This document shows, one piece after another, positions 1 through 9,795 of a stretch of DNA of 64,000 nucleotides. Below the pieces are notes generated by a model. It saw nothing but the letters and a program-made list of their open reading frames with translations, was not told the DNA's origin and ran no database searches. Origin of the DNA: Hydractinia symbiolongicarpus. Taxonomy: Eukaryota > Cnidaria > Hydrozoa > Anthoathecata > Hydractiniidae. Position 1 is the first letter of the stretch; the number at the start of each line of letters is the position of its first letter. The translations under genes and the position numbers were made by a program. The stretch covers positions 17,362,001-17,426,000 of the forward strand of contig NC_079883.1 of the NCBI RefSeq assembly GCF_029227915.1, written 5' to 3'.

Positions 1-327
1 TGTTGTAAAGCCGTGGCGATATGGAAAACAACTTGGGACGTCGTAGTCCTTTGAGAATGGAAGGATAAAACCAATGATAACCTGCGCAGGCACGTGCAAC
101 CACGTGATATACGTGTAAGGCCTTTATTAGGGTACAAGAGGCTATATTACAGACCTTAGGGACCTGTACACGTGTTTGACGGTGTTGTAAAGCCGTGGCG
201 ATATGGAAAACAACTTGGAACGTCGTAGTCCATTGAGAGTGAAAGGATTAGACCGTTGGTAACCTGCGCAGGCACGTGGAACAACGTGATTTATATATAC
301 GGTCTTTTAATTGGCCGCAAAAGGCCA
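1..327 (+). repeat. Partial edge monomer plus one 183-bp monomer
   Basis: The window opens inside a GCAAC-type monomer whose start box lies about 37 bp to the left; it ends at 144. The next monomer, 145-327, is of the GGAAC type and 183 bp long because its terminal segment reads TCTTTTAATTGG, with one T more than usual. The same extra T marks several monomers elsewhere, such as 12104, 16069, 18789 and 27396. Confidence 0.9.
81..115 (+). other. Palindrome and phased CACGTG cluster (representative site)
   Basis: CCTGCGCAGG at 81-90 is a perfect 10-bp palindrome. It is followed by CACGTG at 91-96, CACGTG at 101-106 and TACGTG at 110-115, so the ACGTG cores fall 10 and 9 bp apart on the same face of the helix. 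CACGTG is the classical E-box/G-box bound by bHLH proteins. The cluster recurs in nearly every GCAAC monomer. GGAAC monomers keep two ACGTG cores 10 bp apart. Protein binding here is inference. Confidence 0.75.
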
Positions 328-746
328 TATTACAGCCTTTAGGGGCCAGGACACGTGTTTGACAGTGTTGTAAAGCCGTGGCGATATGGAAAACAACTTG
401 GAACGTCGTAGTACTTTGAGAGTGGAAGGATAAGACCAATGATAACCTGCGCAGGCACGTGCAACCACGTGAAATACGTGTAAGGCCTTTATTAGGGCAC
501 GAGAGGCTATATTACAGCACTTAGGGGCCTGTACCAGTAATTGACGGTGTTATAAAGCCATGACAACATGGTAAAAAACTTGGGACGTTGTAGTCCATTG
601 AGAGTGGAAGGATTTGACCAATAGTAACCTGCGCAGACACGTGGAACAACGCGAATTGGGTGTACGGCCTTTATTAGGCTGCAAAAGATCATATTACAGC
701 CTTTAGAGACCTGTACACGTGGTTGACGGTGTTATGAAGCTGTGTC

Positions 747-754
747 GCAATTGC
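747..754 (+). other. GCAATTGC palindrome (representative)
   Basis: A perfect 8-bp palindrome in the monomer subtype that reads CGCAATTGCAAACAACTTGG. It replaces the CAATGGAAAAC of other subtypes. It serves as a subtype marker and adds to the monomer's run of dyad-symmetric motifs. The same motif recurs at 2148-type monomers and in the ACTAGT monomers. Confidence 0.7.
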
Positions 755-897
755 AAACAACTTGGGACATCGTAGTCCATTGAGAGTGGAAGGATAAGAC
801 CAATGATAACCTGCGCAGGCACGTGCAACCACGTGATATACGTTTAAGGCCTTTACTAGGGTACAAGAGTCTATATTACAGACCTTAGGGGACTGTA

Positions 898-920
898 CAC
901 GTGACTGACGCTGTTATAAA
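898..920 (+). promoter_or_regulatory. CACGTG plus TATAAA pair (possible cryptic promoter)
   Basis: CACGTG at 898-903 is followed 11 bp later by TATAAA at 915-920. The same arrangement appears in most monomers that read GTTATAAAGC; those with GTTGTAAAGC or GTTATAACGC lack the exact TATA hexamer. Satellite arrays are often weakly transcribed, so this could seed Pol II transcription. The sequence alone gives only a motif match, and no transcript is implied. Confidence 0.25.
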
Positions 921-2366
921 GCTATGGCGCAATGGAAAACCACTTGGGACGTCGTAGTCCATTGAGAGTGGAAGGATTAGACCATTGGTAACCCGCGCAG
1001 GCACGTGGAACAACGTGATTTATGTATACGGACTTTAATTGGCCGCAAAAGGCCATATTACAGCCTTAAGCGGCCAGTACACGTGTTTGACGGTGTTGTA
1101 AAGCCGTGGCGATATGGAAAACAACTTGGGACGTCGTAGTCCTTTGAGAGTGGAAAGATAAGACCAATAATAACCTGCGCAGGCACGTGCAAGCACGTGA
1201 TATACGTTTAAGGCCTTTACTAGGGTACAAGAGGCTATATTACAGACCTTAGGGGACTGTACACGTGACTGACGCTGTTATAAAGCTATGGCGCAATGGA
1301 AAACCACTTGGGACGTCGTAGTCTATTGAGAGTGGAAGGATTAGACCATTGGTAACCTGCGCATGCACGTGGAACAACGTGATTTGTGTATGCGGACTTT
1401 AATGGGCCGCAAAAGGCCATATTACAGCCTTTAGGGGCCAGTACACGTGTTTGACGGTGTTGTAAAGCCGTGGCGATATGAAAAACAACTTGGGACGTCG
1501 TAGTCCTTTGAGAGTGGAAAGATAAGACCAATAATAACCTGCGCAGGCACGTGCAAGCACGTGATATACGTGTAAGGCCTTTATTAGGGTGCAAGAGGCT
1601 AAATTACAGACCTTAGGGGCCTGTCCACGTGACTGACGCTGTTATAAAGCAATGGCGCAATGGAAAACCACTTGGGACGTCGTAGTTTATTGAGAGTGGA
1701 AGGATTAGACCATTGGAAACCTGCGCAGGCACGTGGAACAACGTGATTTGTGTATGCGGACTTTAATGGGCCGCAAAAGGCCATATTACAGCCTTTAGGG
1801 GTCAGCACACGTGTTTGACGGTGTTGTAAAGCCGTGCCGATATGAAAAACAACTTGGGACGTCGTAGTCCTTTGAGAGTGGAAGGTTAAGACCAATAATA
1901 ACCTGCGCAGGCACGTGCAACCACGTGATATACGTGTAAGGCCTTTATTAGGGTACAAGAGGCTGTATTACAGACCTTAGGGGCCTGTACACGTGTTTGA
2001 CGGTGTTGTAAAGCCGTGGCGATATGGAAAACGACTTGGGACGTCGTAGTCCTTTGAGAGTGGAGGGATTAGACCGATCGTAACTCGCGCAGGCACGTGG
2101 AACAGCGCAATTTGTGTGTACGGCCTTTATTAGGCTGCAAAAGGTCATATTGCAGCTTTTGGAGGCCTGTACACGTGGTTGACGGTGTTATAAAGCTGTG
2201 GCGCAATTGCAAACAACTTGGGACGTCGTAGTCCATTGAGAGTGGAAGGATTACACCAATGCTAACCTGCGCAGGCACGCGCAACCACGTGATATACGTG
2301 TAAGGCCTTTATTATGGGTACAAGAGGCTATATTACAGCCCTTAGGGGCCTGTACCTGTAATTGGC

Positions 2367-2380
2367 GGCGTTATAACGCC
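2367..2380 (+). other. 14-bp perfect palindrome GGCGTTATAACGCC (representative)
   Basis: A perfect inverted repeat with no spacer, found in the monomer subtype that reads CTGTACCTGTAATTG or CCAGTAATTG. Another copy is at 6190-6203, and it recurs throughout in that subtype. Other subtypes carry one or more mismatches (GGTGTTATAACGCC, GGTGTTATAAAGCC). It is the longest perfect spacerless palindrome I noticed in the array. Confidence 0.8.
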
Positions 2381-3604
2381 ATGACACAATGGTAAACAAC
2401 TTGGGACGTCGTAGTCCATTGAGAGTGGAAGGATTAGATCAATGGTAACTTGCGCAGGCACGTGGAACAACGTGATTTATGTGTACGGACTTTAGTAGGC
2501 CGCAAAACGCCATATTACAGCCTTTAGGGGCCTGTAAACGTGGTTGACGGTGTTGTAAAGCCGTGGCGCTATGGAAAACAACTTGGGACATCGTAGTCCA
2601 TTGAGAGTGGAGGATAAGACCAATGATAACCTAGGCAGGCACGTGCAACCACGTGATATACGTGTGAGGCCTTAATTAAGGTACAAGAGGCTATATTACA
2701 GACCTTAGGGGCCTGTACACGTGACTGACGCTGTTATAAAGCCATGGCGCAATGGAAAACCACTTGGGACGTCGTAGTCCATTGAGAGTGGAAGGATTAG
2801 ACCGTTGGTAACCTGCGCAGGCACGTGGAACAACGTGATTTATGTATACGGACTTTAATTGGCCGCAAAAGGCCTTATTACAGCCTTTGGGGGCCAGGAC
2901 ACGTGTTTGACAGTGTTGTAAAGCCGTGGCGATATGGGAAACAACTTGGGACGTCGTAGTCCTTTGAGAATGGAAGGATAAAACCAATGATAACCTGCGC
3001 AGGCACGTGCAACCACGTGATATACGTGTAAGGCCTTTATTAGGGTACAAGAGGCTATATTACAGACCTTAGGGGCCTGTACACGTGTTTGACGGTGTTG
3101 TAAAGCCGTGGCGATATGGAAAACAACTTGGAACGTCGTAGTCCATTGAGAGTGAAAGGATTAGACCGTTGGTAACCTGCGCAGGCACGTGGAACAACGT
3201 GATTTATATATACGGTCTTTTAATTGGCCGCAAAAGGCCATATTACAGCCTTTAGGGGCCAGGACACGTGTTTGACAGTGTTGTAAAGCCGTGGCGATAT
3301 GGAAAACAACTTGGAACGTCGTAGTACTTTGAGAGTGGAAGGATAAGACCAATGATAACCTGCGCAGGCACGTGCAACCACGTGAAATACGTGTAAGGCC
3401 TTTATTAGGGCACGAGAGGCTATATTACAGCACTTAGGGGCCTGTACCAGTAATTGACGGTGTTATAAAGCCATGACAACATGGTAAAAAACTTGGGACG
3501 TTGTAGTCCATTGAGAGTGGAAGGATTTGACCAATAGTAACCTGCGCAGACACGTGGAACAACGCGAATTGGGTGTACGGCCTTTATTAGGCTGCAAAAG
3601 ATCA

Positions 3605-5788
3605 TATTACAGCCTTTAGAGACCTGTACACGTGGTTGACGGTGTTATGAAGCTGTGTCGCAATTGCAAACAACTTGGGACATCGTAGTCCATTGAGAGT
3701 GGAAGGATAAGACCAATGATAACCTGCGCAGGCACGTGCAACCACGTGATATACGTTTAAAGCCTTTACTAGGGTACAAGAGGCTATATTACAGACCTTA
3801 GGGGACTGTACACGTGACTGACGCTGTTATAAAGCTATGGCGCAATGGAAAACCACTTGGGACGTCGTAGTCCATTGAGAGTGGAAGGATTAGACCATTG
3901 GTAACCTGCGCAGGCACGTGGAACAACGTGATTTATGTATACGGACTTTAATTGGCCGCAAAAGGCCATATTACAGCCTTAAGCGGCCAGTACACGTGTT
4001 TGACGGTGTTGTAAAGCCGTGGCGATATGGAAAACAACTTGGGACGTCGTAGTCCTTTGAGAGTGGAAAGATAAGACCAATAATAACCTGCGCAGGCACG
4101 TGCAAGCACGTGATAAACGTTTAAGGCCTTTACTAGGGTACAAGAGGCTATATTACAGACCTTAGGGGACTGTACACGTGACTGACGCTGTTATAAAGCT
4201 ATGGCGCAATGGAAAACCACTTGGGACGTCGTAGTCTATTGAGAGTGGAAGGATTAGACCATTGGTAACCTGCGCATGCACGTGGAACAACGTGATTTGT
4301 GTATGCGGACTTTAATGGGCCGCAAAAGGCCATATTACAGCCTTTAGGGGCCAGTACACGTGTTTGACGGTGTTGTAAAGCCGTGGCGATATGAAAAACA
4401 ACTTGGGACGTCGTAGTCCTTTGAGAGTGGAAAGATAAGACCAATAATAACCTGCGCAGGCACGTGCAAGCACGTGATATACGTGTAAGGCCTTTATTAG
4501 GGTGCAAGAGGCTAAATTACAGACCTTAGGGGCCTGTCCACGTGACTGACGCTGTTATAAAGCCATGGCGCAATGGAAAACCACTTGGGACGTCGTAGTT
4601 TATTGAGAGTGGAAGGATTAGACCATTGGAAACCTGCGCAGGCACGTGGAACAACGTGATTTGTGTATGCGGACTTTAATGGGCCGCAAAAGGCCATATT
4701 ACAGCCTTTAGGGGTCAGCACACGTGTTTGACGGTGTTATGAAGCTGTGTCGCAATTGCTAACAACTTGGCACATCGTAGTCCATTGAGAGTGGAAGGAT
4801 AAGACCAATGATAACCTGCGCAGGCACGTGCAACCACGTGATATACGTTTAAGGCCTTTACTAGGGTACAAGAGGCTATATTACAGACCTTAGGGGACTG
4901 TACACGTGACTGACGCTGTTATAAAGCTATGGCGCAATGGAAAACCACTTGGGACGTCGTAGTCCATTGAGAGTGGAAGGATTAGACCATTGGTAACCTG
5001 CGCAGGCACGTGGAACAACGTGATTTATGTATACGGACTTTAATTGGCCGCAAAAGGCCATATTACAGCCTTAAGCGGCCAGTACACGTGTTTGACAGTG
5101 TTGTAAAGCCGTGGCGATATGGAAAACAACTTGGGACGTCGTAGTCCTTTGAGAGTGGAAAGATAAGACCAATAATAACCTGCGCAGGCACGTGCAAGCA
5201 CGTGATATACGTTTAAGGCCTTTACTAGGGTACAAGAGGCTATATTACAGACCTTAGGGGACTGTACACGTGACTGACGCTGTTATAAAGCTATGGCGCA
5301 ATGGAAAACCACTTGGGACGTCGTAGTCTATTGAGAGTGGAAGGATTAGACCATTGGTAACCTGCGCATGCACGTGGAACAACGTGATTTGTGTATGCGG
5401 ACTTTACTGGGCCGCAAAAGGCCATATTACAGCCTTTAGGGGCCAGTACACGTGTTTGACGGTGTTGTAAAGCCGTGGCGATATGAAAAACAACTTGGGA
5501 CGTCGTAGTCCTTTGAGAGTGGAAAGATAAGACCAATAATAACCTGCGCAGGCACGTGCAAGCACGTGATATACGTGTAAGGCCTTTATTAGGGTGCAAG
5601 AGGCTAAATTACAGACCTTAGGGGCCTGTCCACGTGACTGACGCTGTTATAAAGCCATGGCGCAATGGAAAACCACTTGGGACGTCGTAGTTTATTGAGA
5701 GTGGAAGGATTAGACCATTGGAAACCTGCGCAGGCACGTGGAACAACGTGATTTGTGTATGCGGACTTTAATGGGCCGCAAAAGGCCA
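3605..5788 (+). repeat. Tandem duplication of a 6-monomer block (2 x 1092 bp)
   Basis: 3605-4696 and 4697-5788 are successive copies of the same six monomers. The exchange lies within the first 40 bases of the monomer at 4697: it begins like the monomer at 1784 (GGGGTCAGCACACGTG) and continues like the one at 3605 (GTTATGAAGCTGTGTCGC). Copy B of the large duplication lacks this 6-mer, so the event is specific to this copy or was removed from the other. Confidence 0.88.
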
Positions 5789-5970
5789 TATTACAGCCTT
5801 TAGGGGTCAGCACACGTGTTTGACGGTGTTGTAAAGCCGTGCCGATATGAAAAACAACTTGGGACGTCGTAGTCCTTTGAGAGTGGAGGGATTAGACCGA
5901 TCGTAACTCGCGCAGGCACGTGGAACAGCGCAATTTGTGTGTACGGCCTTTATTAGGCTGCAAAAGGTCA
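5789..5970 (+). repeat. Chimeric monomer
   Basis: The left part (CAGCACACGTG, GTGCCGATATGAAAAAC) matches the monomer at 1784. The right part (GAGTGGAGGGATTAGACCGATCG) matches the monomer at 1966. The fusion removed exactly one monomer length and put two GGAAC-type ends side by side, breaking the alternation. The same chimera is present in copy B at 53510, so it predates the large duplication. Confidence 0.85.
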
Positions 5971-7063
5971 TATTGCAGCTTTTGGAGGCCTGTACACGTG
6001 GTTGACGGTGTTATAAAGCTGTGGCGCAATTGCAAACAACTTGGGACGTCGTAGTCCATTGAGAGTGGAAGGATTACACCAATGCTAACCTGCGCAGGCA
6101 CGCGCAACCACGTGATATACGTGTAAGGCCTTTATTATGGGTACAAGAGGCTATATTACAGCCCTTAGGGGCCTGTACCTGTAATTGACGGCGTTATAAC
6201 GCCATGACACAATGGTAAACAACTTGGGACGTCGTAGTCCATTGAGAGTGGAAGGATTAGATCAATGGTAACTTGCGCAGGCACGTGGAACAACGTGATT
6301 TATGTGTACGGACTTTAGTAGGCCGCAAAACGCCATATTACAGCCTTTAGGGGCCTGTACACGTGATTGACGGTGTTGTAAAGCCGTGGCGCTATGGAAA
6401 ACAACTTGGGACATCGTAGTCCATTGAGAGTGGAGGATAAGACCAATGATAACCTAGGCAGGCACGTGCAACCACGTGATATACGTGTGAGGCCTTAATT
6501 AGGGTACAAGAGGCTATATTACAGACCTTAGGGGCCTGTACACGTGACTGACGCTGTTATAAAGCCATGGCGCAATGGAAAACCACTTGGGACGTCGTAG
6601 TCCATTGAGAGTGGGAGAATTAGACCGTTGGTAACCTGCGCAGGCACGTGGAACAACGTGATTTATGTATACGGACTTTAATTGGCCGCAAAAGGCCTTA
6701 TTACAGCGTTTGGGGGCCAGGACACGTGTTTGACAGTGTTGTAAAGCCGTGGCGATATGGGAAACAACTTGGGACGTCGTAGTCCTTTTAGAGTGGAAGG
6801 ATTACACCAATGCTAACCTGCGCAGGCACGTGCAACCACGTGATATACGTGTAAGGCCTTTATTATGGGTACAAGAGGCTATATTACAGCCCTTAGGGGC
6901 ATGTACCTGTAATTGACGGCGTTATAACGCCATGACACAATGGTAAACAACTTGGGACGTCGTAGTCCGTTGAGAGTGGAAGGATTAGACCAATAGTTAC
7001 CTGCACAGGCACGTGGTACAACGCGAATTGGGTGTACGGCCTTTATTAGGCTGCAAAAGGTCA

Positions 7064-7137
7064 TATTACAGCGTTTAGGCAGGCACGTGCAACCACGTGA
7101 TATACGTGTAAGGCCTTTATTAGGGTACAAAAGGCTA
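7064..7137 (+). repeat. 74-bp truncated monomer
   Basis: The start box TATTACAGCGTTTAGG is joined directly to CAGGCACGTGCAACCACGTG, so about 108 bp of the monomer centre is missing. The AGG/CAGG sequence at the joint fits a short-homology deletion. Other copies are at 54785-54858 and 57192-57265. Confidence 0.88.
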
Positions 7138-7319
7138 TATTACGGACCTTAGGGGCCTGTACACGTGTTTGACGGTGTTGTAAAGCCGTGGCGATATGGA
7201 AAACAACTTGGGACGTCGTAGTCCATTGAGAGTGGAAGGATTAGACCAATAGTAACCTGCGCAGGCACGTGGAACAACGCGAATTGGGTGTACGGCCTTT
7301 ATTAGGCTGCAAAAGGTCA

Positions 7320-7676
7320 TATTACAGCCTTAAGAGACCTGTACACGTGGTTGACGGTGTTATAAAGCTGTGGCGCAATTGCAAACAACTTGGGACGTCG
7401 TAGTCCATTATGAGTACATGGACTAGTCCGATCATAACTTGCGCAGGCAAGTGGATCTACGTGATTCATGTGTACGGCCTCTTAAGGCAGCAAAAGGGCA
7501 TGCATTTAGAGGACTGTACACGTGGCTGACTGTGTTATAAAGCCGTGTCGCATTGGAAAACCACTTGGGACGTCGTAATCCGTTGAGAGTGGAAGGATTA
7601 GACCAATGGTAACCTGCGCAGGCACGTGCAACCACGTGATATACGTGTAAGGCCTTTATTAGGGTACAAGAGGCTA
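7320..7676 (+). repeat. ACTAGT monomer plus 176-bp partner (first occurrence)
   Basis: The monomer at 7320-7500 is 181 bp and reads GAGTACATGGACTAGTCCGA where others have GAGAGTGGAAGGAT, then GCAAGTGGATCTACGTGATTC. Its partner at 7501-7676 starts at TGCATTTAGAGG, lacking 6 bp of the start box, which makes it 176 bp. This pair recurs across the window, including starts at 9624, 10682, 13380, 15711, 16981, 18249, 20396, 21454, 22176, 23234, 26856, 27943, 32611, 33698, 44427, 46242, 46781, 57448, 58141, 59199 and 61533. Confidence 0.85.
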
Positions 7677-7829
7677 TATTACAGACCTTAGGGGCCTGTA
7701 CACGTGACTGACGCTGTTATAAAGCCATGGCGCGTAGTCCTGTGGAAGGATAAGACCAATGATAACCTGCGCAGTCACGAGCTACCACGTGATATACGTG
7801 TAAGGCCTTTATTAGGGTACAAGAGGCTA
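7677..7829 (+). repeat. 153-bp truncated monomer (first occurrence)
   Basis: Two internal losses of 23 and 6 bp turn the usual centre into GCCATGGCGCGTAGTCCTGTGGAAGG with nothing between. The 153-bp form recurs at 9289, 9982, 11040, 13738, 20754, 22534, 28301, 55398, 57806, 58499, 59557 and 61891. The copies at 11040, 13738, 59557 and 61891 also share CCATTTCGCG in place of CCATGGCGC. In each case the next monomer reads GTTGTGAAGCCG instead of GTTGTAAAGCCG, so the two travel together. Confidence 0.88.
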
Positions 7830-9288
7830 TATTACAGACCTTAGGTGCCCGTACACGTGTTTGACGGTGTTGTGAAGCCGTGGCGATATGGAAAACAACT
7901 TGGGACGTCGTAGTCCTTTGAGAGTGGAGGGATTACACTGATCGTAACTCGCGCAGGCACGTGGAACAGCGCAATTTGTGTGTACGGCCTTTATTAGGCT
8001 GCAAAAGGTCATATTACAGCCTTTGGAGGCCTGTACACGTGGTTGACGGTGTTATAAAGCTGTGGCGCAATTGCAAACAACTTGGGCCGTCGTATTTCAT
8101 TGAGAGTGGAAGGATTATACCAATGCTAACCTGTGCAGGCACGTGCAACCACGTGATATACGTGTAAGGCCTTTATTATGGGTACAAGAGGCTATATTAC
8201 AGCCCTTAGGGGCCTGTACCTGTAATTGACGGCGTTATAACGCCATGACAAAATGGTAAACAACTTGGGACGTCGTAGTCCATTGAGAGTGGAAGGATTA
8301 GACCAATAGTAACCTGCGCAGGCACGTGGAACAGCGCAATTTGTGTGTACGGCCTTTATTAGGCTGCAAAAGGTCATATTACAGCCTTTGGAGGCCTGTA
8401 CACGTGGTTGACTGTGTTATAAAGCTGTGGCGCAATTGCAAACAACTTGGGACGTCGTAGTCCATTGAGAGTGGAAGGATTACACCAATGCTAACCTGCG
8501 CAGGCACGTGCAACCACGTGATATACGTGTAAGGCCTTTATTATGGGTACAAGAGGCTATATTACAGCCCTTAGGGGCCTGTACCTGTAATTGACGGCGT
8601 TATAACGCCATGACACAATGGTAAACAACTTGGGACGTCGTAGTCCATTAAAAGTGGAAGGATTAGATCAATGGTAACTTGCGCAGGCACGTGGAACAAC
8701 GTGATTTATGAGTACGGACTTTAGTAGGCCGCAAAACGCCATATTACAGCCTTTAGGGGCCTGTACACGTGGTTGACGGTGTTGTAAAGCCGTGGCGCTA
8801 TGGAAAACAACTTGGGACATCGTAGTCCATTGAGAGTGGAAGGATAAGACCAATGATAACCTGCGCAGGCACGTGCAACCACGTGATATACGTGTGAGGC
8901 CTTAATTAGGGTACAAGAGGCTATATTACAGACCTTAGGGGCCTGTACACGTGACTGACGCTGTTATAAAGCCATGGCGCAATGGAAAACCACTTGGGAC
9001 GTCGTAGTCCATTGAGAGTGGAAGGATTAGACCGTTGGTAACCTGCGCAGGCACGTGGAACAACGTGATTTATGTATACGGACTTTAATTGGCCGCAAAA
9101 GGCCATATTACAGCCTTTGGGGGCCAGGACACGTGTTTGACAGTGTTGTAAAGCCGTGGCGATATGGGAAACAACTTGGGACGTCGTAGTCCTTTTAGAG
9201 TGGAAGGATTACACCAATGCTAACCTGCGCAGGCACGTGCAACCACGTGATATACATGTAAGGCCTTTATTATGGGTACAAGAGGCTA

Positions 9289-9441
9289 TATTACAGACCT
9301 TAGGGGCCTGTACACGTGACTGACGCTGTTATAAAGCCATGGCGCGTAGTCCTGTGGAAGGGTAAGACCAATTATAACCTGCGCAGGCACGTGCTATCAC
9401 GTGATATACGTGTAAGGCCTTTATTAGGGTACAAGAGGCTA
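9289..9441 (+). repeat. 153-bp monomer at an A/B structural junction
   Basis: A 153-bp monomer like that at 7677. In copy B the matching monomer (57806) is separated from the preceding block by 796 extra bases. The junction sequence GTACAAGAGGCTATATTACAG is common to both sides, so the exact crossover point cannot be placed. Confidence 0.8.
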
Positions 9442-9723
9442 TATTACAGACCTTAGGTGCCTGTACACGTGTTTGACGGTGTTGTGAAGCCGTGGCGATA
9501 TGGAAAACAACTTGGGACGTCGTAGTCCTTTGAGAGTGGAGGGATTAGACCGATCGTAACTTGCGCAGGCACGTGGAACAGCGCAATTTGTGTGTACGGC
9601 CTTTATTAGGCTGCAAAAGGTCATATTACAGCCTTTGGAGGCCTGTACACGTGGTTGACTGTGTTATAAAGCTGTGGCGCAATTGCAAACAACTTGGGAC
9701 GTCGTAGTCCATTGTGAGTACAT

Positions 9724-9733
9724 GGACTAGTCC
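9724..9733 (+). other. GGACTAGTCC palindrome (representative)
   Basis: A perfect 10-bp palindrome diagnostic of the ACTAGT monomer subtype, containing a SpeI recognition site. In other subtypes the corresponding segment has no such dyad. Confidence 0.75.
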
Positions 9734-9795
9734 GATCATAACTTGCGCAGGCAAGTGCATCTACGTGATTCATGTGTACGGCCTCTATTAGGCAG

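Larger units (their letters stand above)
328..3240 (+). repeat. 16-monomer higher-order repeat (2913 bp), copy 1
   Basis: Monomers start at 328, 510, 692, 874, 1056, 1238, 1420, 1602, 1784, 1966, 2148, 2331, 2513, 2694, 2876 and 3058. Thirteen are 182 bp, two are 183 bp (2148 and 3058) and one is 181 bp (2513, reading GAGTGGAGGAT). GGAAC and GCAAC types alternate without a break. The next unit begins at 3241 with the same monomer order and almost the same bases. This makes it a true HOR rather than a run of similar monomers. Confidence 0.9.
3241..6881 (+). repeat. 16-monomer HOR, copy 2, expanded and rearranged
   Basis: Positions 3241-4734 track copy 1 at an offset of 2913. The order then jumps back to repeat a 6-monomer block, giving offset 4005 up to about 5850. 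One monomer is lost by fusion at 5789-5970, and the rest (5971-6698) follows at offset 3823. The HOR identity ends in the monomer at 6699-6881, which switches to a subtype reading AGTCCTTTTAGAG and ATTATGGGTAC. Confidence 0.85.
6882..9288 (+). repeat. 14-element composite repeat block (2407 bp)
   Basis: Element lengths in order are 182, 74, 182, 181, 176, 153, 182, 183, 182, 183, 182, 182, 182 and 183 bp. It includes a 74-bp remnant, an ACTAGT-like monomer with its 176-bp partner, and the first 153-bp monomer. Copy B has the same block at 54603-57009, followed there by a second copy of its first five elements. Confidence 0.85.

Noticed and set aside
1948-1960. TTAGGG inside TTATTAGGGTACAAG, suggesting telomeric repeats
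   Set aside because: Single hexamer per GCAAC monomer, not in tandem, and often mutated (TTAGAGT, TTATGGG).
2691-3050. Open frames of 61-124 codons on the minus strand, recurring in most dimers
   Set aside because: They start and stop at the same in-repeat sites (start in the complement of GGTCAT or GGCCAT, stop in that of GGCTA), shift frame with every 182-bp monomer, tolerate substitutions at all codon positions and have no recognisable domain. They are by-products of the satellite.
7064-7137. Short 74-bp element as a tRNA-like or small RNA gene
   Set aside because: It is simply the two ends of the monomer joined by a deletion, with no cloverleaf or Pol III boxes.
7320-7676. ACTAGT/176-bp pair as an inserted mobile element
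   Set aside because: Both parts align to the standard monomer over their whole length, with no terminal inverted repeats, target-site duplications or coding content. They are monomer variants.
7961-8167. Plus-strand open frame of 68 codons, also at 55682-55888
   Set aside because: It lies wholly within satellite monomers and exists only where subtype differences remove a stop; no coding features.
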